Positions 46,894 to 59,590 of a DNA stretch of 64,000 bases are shown one piece after another. Under the pieces are notes generated by a model that had not been told where the DNA came from, did not search any database, and worked only from the letters and a program-made list of their open reading frames with translations. Source of the stretch: Helochares maculicollis (taxonomy: Eukaryota; Arthropoda; Insecta; Coleoptera; Hydrophilidae); contig JAWQRO010000053.1 of NCBI GenBank assembly GCA_033557835.1, forward strand, positions 1 to 64,000, given 5' to 3'. A program made the translations under genes and the position numbers. Within the stretch, counting starts at the first letter, position 1, and every line of letters starts with the position of its first letter.

Positions 46894-49878
46894 AAATATG
46901 CCTCTTAGTAGTAATTATATAGTACCAATTCTTTTAGTAGTTGCACAAGTAGAAGAATAAAAAGGTCATAAAAAGTGATAAGCATGAGCAACTAGTCAAT
47001 GTAAATATAGTTGAAGTCAACAATTGCTACGTTCGTTCCATCTAATTATTAGTATTCTTGCAACAAATTACTAAGAATACTAAGAAAGGATGCATCTAGA
47101 GTTGATTATATGACATTTTTAAAATTAAAAAATACCACTTACAAGTTTTCGATCATATTGATATTTTGTATCTAGTATTTCCTCGTGATATTTAAGATGC
47201 ACACAAAATTTCAACTCGATATATCTATTTTAACGACTAGCTTACTTGAAAAATTCAAAACTCTGCAGGTAAACAGATACTTCCGGTGAACCTACATACT
47301 ACAAACGGTCTGATTGATATTGTGTTTACATATACACACAGAGACAACATGTCCAAAATGTCCATTTTATGAAATATTAAAAATGTTTTTATATTCAATG
47401 CCGATGGGCAGAATTCAGAAAAATATGTGTAATTTTAGTATAGATAAAAAAATGTCAACCACCAAAAAAATTTGTTAATAAAACTCAGTGCTAAATGTTG
47501 ACGTACTAATAAATATAAAACAGCTTCCTTATACCCAACCACAAATTCTATTAATAGATTTTATTCAATGAAACAAAAAAAGTGTCAGATGTCAATTCAC
47601 TTAACATTTGAACAATTAGAAAATAATTAAGCCTAACTTTTCAGTTATCATTCATCATTACTGTTTGGAACCGATAATTAAGAAACTTTGCATCCGCCAT
47701 TATCCTTCTCTCAGTTTTGTGATTAATCATTTCGCTATTAGTTATGACGTCCTAATTAGTAAAATACCGTAGATAGATTTTTAAATAAACATCCTTTTAT
47801 TAAATAATTTTATAGATAAACAATATTTACCTAGAGAACACAGAGTTATCGAGAGCTGAGAGGCTATAAATGTACTCTTATTGGGCCAACTCCTATAGTT
47901 AGCGTGTTTATAACAACTTATTTATTGTTGGCAAGTAATAATTGCTTTTCAGTTGACACGGTTGTGGGGCGTTCGAAGCGGTTAACTGTCCTAAATTCCT
48001 ATGTCAAAGTGCAGCAAAAGTCTTTAATATATATCCGACTATAAGCCTACGCTTAACTAACGCTTATTGCACTTCTTCAGAGCATGTTAACCTGATTAAC
48101 TGGCGTGGAGTAGTTTTGCAATAATGATTCATGGAGCCCCGGCTAAGAAAAGTTTAAATTGCTCCTCAACTGCCTAGCGTCATAAAATTAATGATTTGCA
48201 GCCTATACTGAACAAATAATAAATCTATTATCGTTTATTAGAAATAAAATCCAACGGCTATAAACGTGTAATAAATAATAGTAGTAAATATCTAATAAGC
48301 AATACTAATAATTAATACCTCATAAGAAATAATAACATTAAGGTTTTAATTACTTATATTGTTATTTTTAATAGAAAATAGCGTTTATAAACGAGCATTA
48401 AATGCTATAAATACATCAAGTAAGAACCAAAGAAATGTGTGCGCACAGCAAATAATAAATTAATGTAGTTAATGTTAATGACGTTATGCAATTGTGAAAT
48501 GCACATGAATTAATTTAGCGTAGCCTGTCAATCTAATCCAATTTATTCAGGTTTGCATGATTCTTATTAATAAGCATACTCTTATTATTCAAGACAAGAA
48601 CAAACGCAAACGAAAAGTGCACAATAAGTGCGTTGTTAAACAAGTTGTACCTACGATTATTGTAATTTGTAAAAGTAGACCAAGGATTTTATTTTTGTCA
48701 AGTAGTGCAACGCTGACATGTCAACAATTCAACCGTCTAAATATACGTGGCTTTATCTAAGTATAGTTCCTAGAGAGCTCTCTCTAGATAGGAGAGTGGC
48801 GCACGAAGGCCAATGTCATTTGTTCCAGCCTTAAGCAAGAAGCATTTGGCTGTGATTGATTGCACTCTCTATAAATAATTTTCCATTTACCACCTATCGG
48901 AAATAGATTTGTACAGAAAGAAAAATCAGGAAGTCCAATTAAAATTGTTGCGATCAAAAGTTTAATTCCTAGTTTTTTGTCAATCGTCAGTTGCTCATTA
49001 TGGCCCCCTGAAGTTAGTCACTCAGTGGGCGTCAGTAGCCACAAAATGGAGTTTCATGCGAGTTGAAACTAACAAACAAGGGTTCGCAAAATGAATAGAA
49101 AATTTATCTTCAGTTGAACTACTTTTAGCGATTAAATGTAATAAAACGAACAAGATGATATAACTGATTACTTTCTCAGGTTTCATTGTTGACTTCTAAT
49201 GCCACTTGTTCGAAATCGGTCGACAATCACCGTTTAGCCAACAAAACGTAGCCTTACACAATGCGAATTTTTATTAATCTACAAAACAGCTCTCCTTTTC
49301 ATCATTCTCCCATAACATTGCAAATTAGTCGCGGTTATCTTTCTACGTCATTAAAGTATAGATGCTAATGAAGGACTCCAATTTTATGGCCGTCAATGTT
49401 TTAATAAATTAAACAGCCTTTAGCTTTACTAATAAAATAAATTAGTTTGCAGCTGTGGTCCGGAATAATACAGTCATTTGCTATTAGTGTTAATTGTAAT
49501 GTGAAGTTGAGCCTTATCAAGATGAATGCAAATTATTCATTTATTTTATTATTGCAGTATTGAATTACATTTTAAAATCACTTTAAAAACCATATTCCAC
49601 ATTTGCATTGCTAAAAGTGGGCGTAAATCTAAAATTTCCGTGCTTTCGATACCTACTTTTAGTCACGCAAACATTGGCGACTCTTTCGCTGAAATGGGTT
49701 TTTTTATAAATATTTTGTTCGCACGTAGAGGTATATAGCGATAATACAACATTTCTAAATACAGTAAACACTAGATATAGCAGATTAATACATCGTCTTG
49801 TACGTCACATTTAATCGTTTTGATCGATTTCTCTTGCATTCATGCAGAAATTAAAACAAATGAATTTTTTTGTCGAAA

Positions 49879-49930
<52 letters not shown>

Positions 49931-50171
49931 TTTTTCGGGTTTACCTGTTTTTGAATAGTGCAACATTGGATAAAACGCTTAACTGATCAAGCAGGACGCT
50001 ACAAATTATAACTGATTTACAAAAATGCAAATTGGAAACCAAATAGCTTCGTACTTCTCATAAATAAACAGTGTTAGTCAAGTGGTACCTAAGAAATAGC
50101 GAAATGATTACTAAATAGTTACTTATAGATGTATTTTTAAGTGATAATTACGCAATATCGCAGTAATGGTA
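46894..50171 (+). other. shot intron between microexon and CH1 middle exon
   Basis: AT-rich intron. A short palindromic word, ctagagagctctctctag, lies at 48770-48787. TA repeat at 49882. No exon signals supported. Confidence 0.6.
49882..49928 (+). repeat. (TA)n microsatellite
   Basis: About 23 TA units between unrelated intron sequence, 250 bp before the fourth-lineage mariner. Confidence 0.95.
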
Positions 50172-51087
50172 TAAGGTTGTTTCAAAAGTTTTTATGAGTC
50201 TATTTCGAACTGTAATACCTCAATGAGTACTATTCTATTTGAACGAAATAATTGCAATTTGGCGCATTTTTGGCAACGTAATACAAGCCGATTAATTCCG
50301 TCGGCATAAAAATTGGATGCTCGTGGCTCGATGAAGTCGACGAAGGCCCTTTTTGCTTGGTCCTGTTGGCTAAGGTTCTACCAGTGAGAAGACCGGTTGG
50401 CGAGAGGTCTGCAGAGTATGGTAGGTGAGGCAGAACTTTTACTCTCGAGTCGTTTAATTTTCGGACGGTGATTTGTGAAACGTGCGGACGGACATTATCG
50501 TGGAACAGGATTGGACCTCTTCCGTTGACCAGAGCAGCTGCTGTTGACTCAATTTTTAGTACATTTCGTCGATTTCCTCACAATTGGACTCTGCTGTAAT
50601 GGTTTAGCCCAGTTGCAGGAAGTTATAATGGATCACGCCAGCAGCTGACCACCATATAGTAATAATGGTGTTTTTTATGGGTTTTGGCCCTTGGGAAGTG
50701 CCTCGGTGGGCCATGGGTATCCAACCACAGTCTTGAACGTCTCTTGTACTCGTAGGAGATCCACTTTTCATCAAAGAAGAACAGACCTCGAAACGTGTCA
50801 ATTTCTGTCTTATCGTTCAAATCGTGGGCCACTCACTTTTCGACCTTTTCAATACATTTCAAACCATCAAAAACAGCATGAGAGGGTCATCCAATCTTCG
50901 TTGTGGATTACTCTAGGTAGACCGCTTCGACGCCCATCTTCGAGGATTTTTCCGGAAGGGAATTCATTGCCAAACGCCTGGTTAATTTTTGGGGTTGCTT
51001 CGGCAACGCTTTGGTTCAATTTGAATTCGCAGAGAAAAATTAGCCGAAAATTACGTTAAAACAGACAAAAGTTTTGAAACATCCTGA
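50172..51087 (-). mobile_element. mariner element with TIRs, fourth lineage, degraded
   Basis: The left end TAAGGTTGTTTCAAAAGTTT and, inverted, the right end TCAGGATGTTTCAAAACTTT match over about 24 bp, with TA on both sides (50170-50171 and 51088-51089); 916 bp. The minus-strand transposase begins near 51050 (CEFKLNQSVAEATPKINQAF), then WVAHDLNDKTEIDTFRGLFF, DEKWISYEYKRR (first catalytic Asp), FHDNVRPHVS (second) and PYSADLSPTG, where the third Asp position is Gly. There are many frameshifts and an internal deletion. It lies 0.84 kb before the CH1 middle exon. Confidence 0.85.
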
Positions 51088-51931
51088 TATACACTATTAA
51101 ATACTAGTATATTTAAAAATATAGAAAACCCTTTAACAATGTTAACCAAAACAATTAATTGCAGACTTACACGTGTCTACACGTGTGTGTCACCGTCAAC
51201 AATTCCCCTTGCTGTCCTCCGTCCGTAAGTCAGCCTGTAAATTTGGTGTTGCTTATTGTTTTTGTGTGTGTGTGTAATTTTATAGCTGTTTATGTGTAAT
51301 TCCGTAGCTGTGTTTATACACTTGTTTAGTTATTTACGAGTTTACTTTGTAACCATTTGTGTGTATTTTTTTTAGCAATGCATTTCAATGTTAATAGTTC
51401 CATTGTTTCTAGCATTTCGCATCATCGTTTAAATACCCTGCAAAATTTGATTTTTATCTCACCGTAACTATTATATCATCACTATGAAGCTTTACACGAA
51501 AACTGTAAATTTTAATCGCATTGTTAAAACTGTGCTTCTAAAATCATTTATCTAAAACATATTTCTATAGTTGTGGATTCATGTTTGAGCGATTAGCTGC
51601 AAATCCCTTTTGGGCATAACATTGTCTGCAGCTTCAATCGCGCAGAATTCTCACTTTAATGTAATAAAATTTGCCTATATTATTACACCGGTACAAATAG
51701 TTGGCACTTACCTATTGTGATTACATGTGAGTTAGGTGAGTCAGTAAATTGCGACAGATAAAATAATTTTACAAGCTTAAAAGCCACCGCATGTATTTTG
51801 TTGTAGCTCTAGCAAATTTCTAATAAAGTTTGAAGTAAGCACTAGCAGTAAGCAGTTAATAATTAATTGCAGCACTGAGATATGTTTCGCAGTTTTTTGT
51901 AGCCCGCTAATGAAAGTTTTGCGCTTTTCAG

Positions 51932-52021
51932 GCAAACCGACAAATACGGGACTTGTTTACGGATCTGCGAGATGGTCACAACCTTATTTCTCTGCTGGAA
52001 GTGTTAACTGGCGAAACTCTT
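51932..52021 (+). CDS. shot: shot exon: middle of CH1 domain
   Basis: A 90-nt exon of 30 whole codons, [17 protein letters not shown] then [13 protein letters not shown]. The [15 protein letters not shown] block is the hallmark of the second CH1 helix in plectin/MACF/dystonin/shot. The acceptor is gcgcttttcag (AG at 51930-51931) and the donor is a near-consensus CTT|GTAAGTATG (52022). Entry and exit are both in phase 0, so it joins either the microexon or the 29547 exon upstream, and the 61443 exon downstream. It lies between a mariner remnant (ending 51087) and a jockey-like fragment (from about 52375), so transposons have landed within a few hundred bases of it without breaking it. Confidence 0.95.
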
Positions 52022-52374
52022 GTAAGTATGCCTATACTCTATTAGTTTATAAATACTGTTTGTCAATTTGAAAACCGTCAGTACGCACCAAAGAGGGCGC
52101 GTACTTTGCTAATATGATTTTATTCCAGAACTTCTTTTAACTTTACAAATAAAGGATGTAACGAAAATCTCTTTTTAGACACTAAAAATACGCAAAGCCA
52201 AGAATATAATAACAAGCTGATTCCATAACTAAACAGCTTGCTATATATCCATTTGGTTTCAATTTTTCAGGAAATTATTCAACACTTAAAATATCTTCCA
52301 AAAGATAAAGATACGGTTCACGAGTTTATTAATAATGCAATTTTGATCTCGAGAACGTAGCTGCATTTCTGGCA

Positions 52375-53700
52375 AAATTCTTCAATGCATGTCTACGGCT
52401 TGGACAGTTTCCAAAACCTGGAAAACAAGCACACGTAATAATGTTGCCAAAACCAGGAAAAACCATAATAATGTCGACAGTTATAGACCAATAAGCCTAT
52501 CATCAACATCAAAACTACTAGAAAAATACATCGCTTATATACTGAGAGAATATTTAAATGACAATCGTGTAATTCTCTACACCTAATTCGGATTTAGACA
52601 AAACCATTCCGCAATACACCAACTACAGAGAATCGCCAAAATTATTGAAAGAGTATATGATGCCAAACAATATACCACTATATAGACATATCAAAAGCCT
52701 TTCATTAGGTATGGTCACGGATTAATGTACAAACTTTTAAAAATCCAATTACCATAATGTATAAGTGTTGTCTTTTCTTAATGATCGAACATTTACAGTA
52801 AAAGTAAACACTACTTCATCAAGAACAAAAATAATAAGAGCAGGAGCTCCGCAAGCAAGCGTGCTGGGTCCCATATTATACTCCATTTAAACACATGACA
52901 TGCCACATCAATACAACTTTGCAACTTTTGCGGATGATACGCCAGTGATAACTCAAAATGAAGATCTATAGGAAGCAATAGCGGGGCTAGAACGATCTGT
53001 CCACAAAATTAACGATTGATTCAAAATACACAAATATATTCAAAGAAATGCCAACTTAAAGTGTTTACATTGAGAAGAATTAGTGACATGCTACATTTCA
53101 AACAAACAAGTCACTTACTTAGTAAAGATGAACCCGTTAAATGGTTAGGACTCTATCTAGATACGAAATAGACGTATAAGTATCACATAAATATTAAACT
53201 AAAAGAGGCATATAGCAGATATCAACTATTGTACTCATTGATAAACAAAAATACGGCGTTAAAACAAGATTGTGAGCTTCTACTGTACAAATCACTATGA
53301 AGATCAATAATCAAGGTTGTCCCGTTTGGTGAGCAACCAAAATCAGCAAAAAGCTTCAAGTGTTTCAAAATAAAACCCAAAGAATAGCCACAAACGCTCT
53401 ACGGTTCGTAAGAAACGAACAAAATCATTAAGAGATGGGAATGGAAAGGATAGAAGTGTTTATAAAGAAATTAGCCAGCAACTTCTATGGAAGGATTGAT
53501 CTCTGTCTGCTTGAAACGAAGACTGCCAAAAGTATTGTTTAAACGCTGAATAGCTAAAATTCCAGGGAAAGACCGAGCCCCTTTATTTAGCAATATTAAG
53601 TTATGTAGTAATATTTATGTAATATATAAAAACCATGTATAACAACAACAGCTGTTGATCTGATCGTAAATAATAATAAAATAAAAAAATAATAAAACGA
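52375..53700 (+). pseudogene. jockey-like LINE fragment with A-rich tail
   Basis: Plus-strand reverse transcriptase remains in shifting frames: LGQFPKPGKQAHVIMLPKPG (52400), SYRPISLSSTSKLLEKYI (52478-52530), IIRAGAPQASVLGPILYSI (52835-52890) and FATFADDTPVI (52918-52950, the catalytic FADD). GAPQGSVLGP and FADDTA are hallmarks of jockey-clade elements. Stops occur throughout. It ends in an A-rich stretch (53665-53698: aataataaaataaaaaaataataaaa), as expected of a LINE 3' end. Lies 350 bp after the CH1 middle exon, in sense orientation. Confidence 0.82.
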
Positions 53701-56700
53701 ATGCGAAAAAATATGAGGAGCTACATTTCGACAACTAAAAATCATGATTAGGTCAATCGAATCTAGTGCCAGTATAACGTCTAATTAATACACCTCGGCG
53801 ATGCAAACAAACCAGACCAGTTTTTACTACTGAAACACAAATGTTTAGCAAACAGAAAAGAAGACATTAAATCGTCTTCTACTGGAAAACTTCCACATAG
53901 AAACTGAAGAAAATGTTTGCTATCACAAAAAATTTTGCTGATATAATGAATTCCCGAAATATGAAGTCATTCTCACTATATGACATCGGTGGCGAATGCA
54001 AACAACTCCATTTATAAGATACAAATAAGCAAAAAATACTTCTTGAATTAGAAGCGGAACGATTAACTAAAAAATAAAAACAGCTTAACCCTCTTAATAA
54101 GTAATAAGACACAAGATACCAAAAATAGGACATCTGTGAAACACCATACAAAATGTAACGAACAATTAAAAGTCTATAGCCTGCAATATGGGTCGAAATA
54201 GCTGCACATGATGCTGTTAATGGCGATGATATTGATGGTGATATAAAAGAAAGAGAAAGATAAGAACAAAATGTCAAATTTGTATACTTGTCTCGGTCTC
54301 AAAATACGGTACAGACATCACCAAAACTCTTCGGATATATTGATAAATAAAATGATTTCGCCCAACGCAGCTAGTTTCGCTAATTAACCTGTCTGGAAAT
54401 TACTTTTGGAAACACCTCGCTTCCAAATAAAGACGTTTTTATAGTTGTTTATCAAGATGTTCAGAGTAATCCATATTTGACCATCGGGTTGGCGTAGAGA
54501 TGCCGTAACTTAAGGACGGCGACAAAAACCCAGTCATCGCCAAAACGAAACCGAGATTACTAATGGACGAAAAATTTAATTAAATCGGGCTCGTTCGCGA
54601 AAACGGAATATTTTAATTTAAGAACAAACAAAAACGTCTTGCGACATACCTTATAAGGTGTTCCAGTGCGAATTCATGGGCGAATCTTATGCACATAAGT
54701 GGTCGCATAAATAAATATTATTTCAATTCGTAAGCGGACGGACGTTATATGTCTGTAATAATTGTACATACGCATTTTAATATGCAAAGAAAGTAACAAC
54801 TCTTTTGAAGGACAAGGACGCAGTGGACCATATATGTCGACGCTCAATGAATGACTCGGCGTTACTTAATTTATGAATGAATTGTGACGCTACACTAATG
54901 GCCATACGAATGGGTTTTTTTCGTTTTTTGCCTAATCGTTGCTCAATTATTGCTAAAAGCGACCAATTAACGTGATATATTAGTTTTTTTAATTTTGAAA
55001 GGTCGCACAAGCTTCTGACTTTTATATAAATTACTATTCTTTGTGTTTCTTAATTTTAGAATCGTGAGGCTATTTTTATTAATGTACTACCGCTGCGTTT
55101 GGTATCTCAATTGTAATCTCTAGTCCTTATAAAAGTCGAGATGTACGTAAGGAATAGTTTAGATTTTCCAGTGATGGACCCTTACTTGAGAAGATATTTG
55201 TCTCCTAATGTCGTTTGTCTAAGTGGTGTTTCATCTTAGACAATTGTTTTACGAAATAATTTTAGAGTAAATCTATGTTTAAAATGTCAATCCGAGAAAA
55301 CGCCTCGATTATCGTGTAAATGAATACGAATTATGTGGCCGGGGATAAATATGTGCAACTAAGCCCATGACTTACGACGCCTGACTTGCAATTTGCCTTC
55401 GTCAAGTGAAATTGCACAATTGGTGGAGGCGCGCGACACAACGTTGTCATGGATTTCATGAGGGATTGCAAAATAGCTCTTCGAGATCTTAATCGCAATG
55501 AAACCATTACGTGATTGGGATTTTCAAATGCTCAATATATTTATCAAAGCACCCTGAAATATTTAATAAGCATGTAAGTAAGTGGAGGCCACTTTACGAA
55601 ATATAAAATGTTACAAATTGACAAATGGTTTTTCTCTTGGTATAGCAAACGTGTATTGAAACTTGAATTAGCGAATTCTTCGTAAAACTAGCATGAGCAA
55701 ATCATTTACAAACTTGAATTAACAAATAATTTTTAAGAATGAAATAAGCAATAGATTGTATTTTTATATAATGGCACTAAGTAAACATATTTAAAAGCAA
55801 GCGTTGGCAAATAGTATGACTCTCAGTTTTAAGACTAATTTGCTTTTAACGAAAGTACATTACATCACTTCCTACATTAGATATTAAGAGTATTGGGGCC
55901 ACGATCGGCGATACTGACTTAGCACATCACTTCGCGGTGACAGGTGATGGGAATTCCTTTTCCTTCTCGCCAAACGAATTCAATGCAGCAGATGTCCGGC
56001 TAGACTGGCATTTTGTATTGTTTCACCTGCTGGGGAATGTTCCCATTAATTTTGTTTAAAAGTGCCTATATGCCGCAAGTTAGTCGCGCAGGAGGTATTG
56101 GGAACAAAAATTCTAGTGCATTCGAAAGTTAAGAACGCAATAGGGGCACTTACCGTTCTTCTTGAATAGACTTGAATGTGAAAAAGAGGAAAAGATTAAG
56201 CTAAATGATTTAATTACTGCACAGAAATCACAGGAATTAGCGGCGTTCTAAGTGAAATAATGATTATTGCTTTAACTGGGGAATTATGTCGACGCTTTCT
56301 TTAAGAAAATGCCTGTAAAAACGGCGCCGTAATAAGCGGAAAGTGTGTTTACTTTATTGCTTTATTTGATCGTTAGTGCTTAGCCGGTAAATGAAGGGTG
56401 GTCTCTGGTATGCTTTCTGTTATTCTATTCTAAATGATATGTTGTAAGTCGATAAATGTTGCAATCACTAGTCTGGAAAAATTTTATATGGACTGATAAA
56501 TAATTTTTAGAGAATTTTCAAATTCGAATTTTAAACATAAAAGCGCCTGACATTCTTTTTAAATAAAACTTTGCTTTTATTTATTAAAAAGATCTGCTAA
56601 TTTTACAGCGGCACAGCTGTGGACGTTTTGTAATGTGTGAAATAAAATAATTGCGATTTATGTTACAATCGGTTAACCGCTCTTTATATTAACTACACAA

Positions 56701-57499
56701 TAATTCATTGACTGTTTCGAACAGTTTGTGGCAAATTAGCTTTTACTCATGGACCTACATATCATAATTAATGCATGTTCATGCGGTTTGTAATCAAATA
56801 TAGTTGCTCTCGTTTAGCGATGTGCAAATAATTGAAGTTACTAGTTGAAATCTTTAAGAATTCGATGCAATGCAAGCACATTGTTGGATAAACAAGTATG
56901 GGTCTAAATGTAAAGAATTTTCATTTTAATACCTGTTTCACTCTCATTATACTAGTTTTTCTTTGGAAGCTATCCCATTATATGGGATTGTTGAAAGTCT
57001 CCTGTTTGGCGAACACTAAACTTTTTTAACCTTAGAATACAAACAGGCGTTAGAATAGACTTTGTTTATGTTATATACATAACTGGAATAGAGCTTTTTT
57101 GGAGTACGTTAGGCAACGCAGTATGTCAAATAAATCAACATTTGAGTTTTAGTATATTAAAGAATAAGCTATGTTTTTGGAAACAATATTAGATTTTTTC
57201 TGATATACGAGGAAGTGAAATATGAGTCATGAAGAGTTAGTTATCTCAAAGTTGTGGGTTTTCTGATAACACTTAAAAATATAATAACCGTCATTTGAAA
57301 ATATTTCAACAAATTCATCATCACGATTGAAGGACACGGAATAAAAGTTTCTTCGGCTAAGGCAAATGGCATATGCAAATTTTTGTTAAAATATCTGTAG
57401 TCCATGCAACTGTAATGTACTCTCTTGCTCAGAAAATAGAGTTAGAGGGGCATGATTTGATGAACAAGAAATATAAATCAACGATAAAACAATCTAAAA
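53701..57499 (+). other. shot intron before piggyBac remnant
   Basis: No gene or repeat family recognised. A 132-codon minus-strand frame (54277-53879) is low in complexity and lacks motifs. Confidence 0.5.
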
Positions 57500-58260
57500 T
57501 AGCTTTTTAATTGTTTTTGTTCTTTGCACAGAAGAAGCAAACTGTTGCTATTTGCAAACCCATTTGTAACAAATTGAACATCAATTACTTCTTCTTTAGC
57601 CATAATTTCTATTAGAAATAGGACAATTTTTAGATATCTGCTTTTTGAAAGCTGGAACATTGTCCAATAGTAGGTTCAATGATTCCACGTTACCAAATAT
57701 AAAATTACATTTTATTCTAAACTTTGTTGGAATTGATTGATTGGACTTTATAGCAAACACGAGGGTTGATAATGTCTAAAGCTAGGCTAAGCATAAAATT
57801 TAGCTGGTACATTTTATCAGTTGGATAATATAAAAATATAGAATTTACTCCACCAATGATATGATCAAAAAATGTCAGCGGCCTTCTTCTATTAGACCGG
57901 GCAACGATCCAACTGCAACACACGGAATTCACCACATCAACTCCATATTTACTATTATTACAGTCAAGCATCAACTGTAGTTTTCTACTATTCTCATCTA
58001 CACTGTCATCGTCAAGTGATGTTAAAGAGGTACATTTTTATTCTTTTTATGTACAAATGAAACAAGAATCTCTTCGTGGTGAGCAACAGACTACTTCTCT
58101 CACCTCTCTTTGAGAGTGAGAAAGCTTTGAGGTATTGATCGTTTATTCTTATTTCTTCAAAACTCTTGCCATTCCTAGGTGGATTTCTTTTTGGAGGTCT
58201 AAGGCCAAGGAAAACTGGAAAACCAATTGCTCATAGTAATATTGCGACATATGTCTTTTG
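57500..58260 (-). pseudogene. piggyBac-like transposase pseudogene, C-terminal half
   Basis: Read on the minus strand in mixed frames: NWFSSFPWPLDLQKEIHLG (about 58220-58170), RSIPQSFL, then DDDSVDENSRKLQLML (58010-57965) and an open part at 57974-57717, NSKYGVDVVNSVCCSWIVAR followed by SNRRRPLTFFDHIIGGVNSI. These match the piggyBac order DNWFTS.PL...RKNKREIPPEF...STKGGVD..D.MC..Y...R.T.RWP...FF...N.AGIN. The last catalytic-region Asp of GGVD is kept as GVD. Its C-terminal cysteine cluster and its TIRs were not found. Frameshifted and dead. Confidence 0.72.
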
Positions 58261-58639
58261 CAACTTGGGCGAGACGTTTGATAACATCTGCACGCGAATT
58301 TGATAATGCATTATAGCTATGTGGTGGCAAGCCTGCATGAATGTCTAAATTCTAGGTATGTGTGCTCTCAGAACCAACTAGGGGCCAAAATTTACTTCAT
58401 GATTCGATGGAATATATTATCTGAAAAGATGCTAAACTTTAAAGGTAGCAAATTGTTTATTAGTTGTCCTGGAATAAATGCGTTATCAAATCCCAAACAT
58501 CTCAAACATAATGAAAATAGATTATCAGTCATTGTGCAATAAGTGACATCACTACCAATCTGAGTAACAAATATTTTCTAAAAGGTGTCTTCCTAATTTA
58601 GTTACACCACGAAAATCTAGCTTAGCTAAGTAAGCTTTG

Positions 58640-59590
58640 ACTTAAGCTATACTACTATATTTTGCATCTTCCTGACATTGATAGTTACATTCATAAATAT
58701 TTTCAGCGTGTTCATCTTATTCACAAAAATGTAGTACTATCATTAGACCAGCGTCACTAAAATCTTGTTCTACCTCTTGAAATACCACTTTACGCATGAT
58801 AGTCGCCGTCATCTTCGCCAGGAGACCCTGCTGGTAAACCTAATACGTAATTTTTTCAAATCTCTTTGCTGTAGATCTCTACTTGTACTTAACATACTCC
58901 AGTCCCAGAAAATAATTTTTCACCTAAATCACGAGTTTCAAGTATATAAAGCACAATCTACACCCTATACAAACGCACTAAACTAACATTACATGAAGTC
59001 TTGCAAAGATATTCTGACAAGATCAATTATTAATCGTTTTTCCTGAGCATGCATTTTTCCAAATAGTGTCTTTAACTTTTACAATAAACAATAAGTATTC
59101 GTCTTTTTCACAAAAATGTACTGCTATCGTTGAAACATAAACACTGGACTCTTCTGTTTACTCTGACATACCACTTTATGTACAAAAGTCGCCGTGATCT
59201 TCATTAGGAGACTTAGATGGTAAATCTAATTCGCAATCCCTTCCAATTACTTTAACCATTGTTCTGGATCTCGACTTGTCTCATGCCTCGTGACATACTC
59301 GAGTCTCACAACAAAAATGTTCCCCTAAATCCCGACTTGTAAGTATATAACGCACAATCTACACTCTATGCAAGTGCACTACACCAAGATTACATGATGA
59401 CCTATTCCAAGATATAGTAGTACTCGTTTTCCCGGAGCATGCATTCTTTCAAATAGTGGCCTTAGTTTTTACTATAAACAATAAGTGTTCATCTTTTTCA
59501 CCATAATTTTTTATTATTACAATTGGAACGGAGTCATTAGAATCTTTTTCTTGCTCTGGCATAACACTTTATGAAGTGCAAATTGAAGAG
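58640..59590 (+). repeat. ~388-bp tandem repeat, about 2.4 copies
   Basis: Anchor words recur at a fixed spacing: ttcatcttattcacaaaaat at 58711, ttcgtctttttcacaaaaat at 59098 and ttcatctttttcaccataat at 59488 (387 and 390 bp apart). Other matching pairs are aagtatataaagcacaatct (58938) with aagtatataacgcacaatct (59342), and cctgagcatgcattttt (59042) with cccggagcatgcattctt (59431). Copies differ by perhaps 20 per cent with small indels. No coding capacity seen. Confidence 0.85.
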
